This document shows positions 5,764 to 5,790 of a stretch of DNA of 5,790 nt, in pieces. Source of the DNA: Treponema sp. GTDB taxonomy: Bacteria > Spirochaetota > Spirochaetia > Treponematales > Treponemataceae. The first letter of the stretch is position 1, and every line of letters begins with the position of its first letter. The stretch is taken from contig JAFPCT010000076.1 of assembly GCA_017390125.1 (NCBI GenBank), positions 1 to 5,790 of the forward strand. The letters are read 5' to 3'. The notes below the pieces were generated by a model that worked only from the letters and a program-made list of their open reading frames with translations, did no database searches and was not told the origin of the DNA. A program made the translations under genes and the position numbers.

Positions 5764-5790
5764 TGACCCGTTTTACCAGCGATCTGAATG
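5763..5790 (+). CDS. Start of a further gene, unidentified (3' end outside window)
   Basis: An ATG at 5763 overlaps the preceding TGA by one base (TGATG). A GGAG (5754-5757) lies 5 nt upstream, a good Shine-Dalgarno site for a translationally coupled gene. Only MTRFTSDLN is visible, too little to name. If the PASTA frame is instead broken by a frameshift here, this start would be spurious. Confidence 0.5.

Overview
This 5.8 kb window has about 45% GC by eye and is densely coded. It looks like chromosomal DNA of a treponeme-like spirochaete. The def-fmt-(PASTA membrane protein) order and the protein wording point that way, but no rRNA or other decisive marker is present, so the assignment is moderate.

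Left part (1-1920). A membrane GGDEF/EAL protein enters from the left edge; its reading frame is open to the first base, so its true start lies outside the window. Its GGDEF motif is degenerate (SDDHF), while its EAL domain keeps all eight expected catalytic residues, so it is predicted to degrade cyclic-di-GMP. It converges on a small acidic minus-strand protein that resembles DUF5348. A 12-bp hairpin between them is followed by a T tract in the minus direction and probably terminates the small gene.

Middle (1915-4971). A 115-bp divergent region carries one promoter for the small gene and one for hisD-def-fmt. HisD has every catalytic and zinc residue of histidinol dehydrogenase, plus about 20 extra residues. 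Peptide deformylase and methionyl-tRNA formyltransferase are the pair that formylates initiator Met-tRNA and later removes the formyl group. The deformylase has an unusual Lys/Ala-rich C-terminal tail.

Right part (4972-5790). A separate promoter precedes a single-pass membrane protein with two complete extracytoplasmic PASTA domains and a third cut short by two adjacent TGA codons. A further gene appears to start at the overlapping TGATG and leaves the window.

The most notable pattern concerns starts. The three genes that begin after a promoter have no Shine-Dalgarno sequence, and each has a -10-like hexamer ending 6-7 nt before the ATG with a 17-nt spacer to a -35-like hexamer. This predicts leaderless mRNAs. 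In contrast, the operon-internal genes (def, fmt and the one at 5763) have clear Shine-Dalgarno sequences. No mobile element, CRISPR array, tRNA or rRNA was seen.
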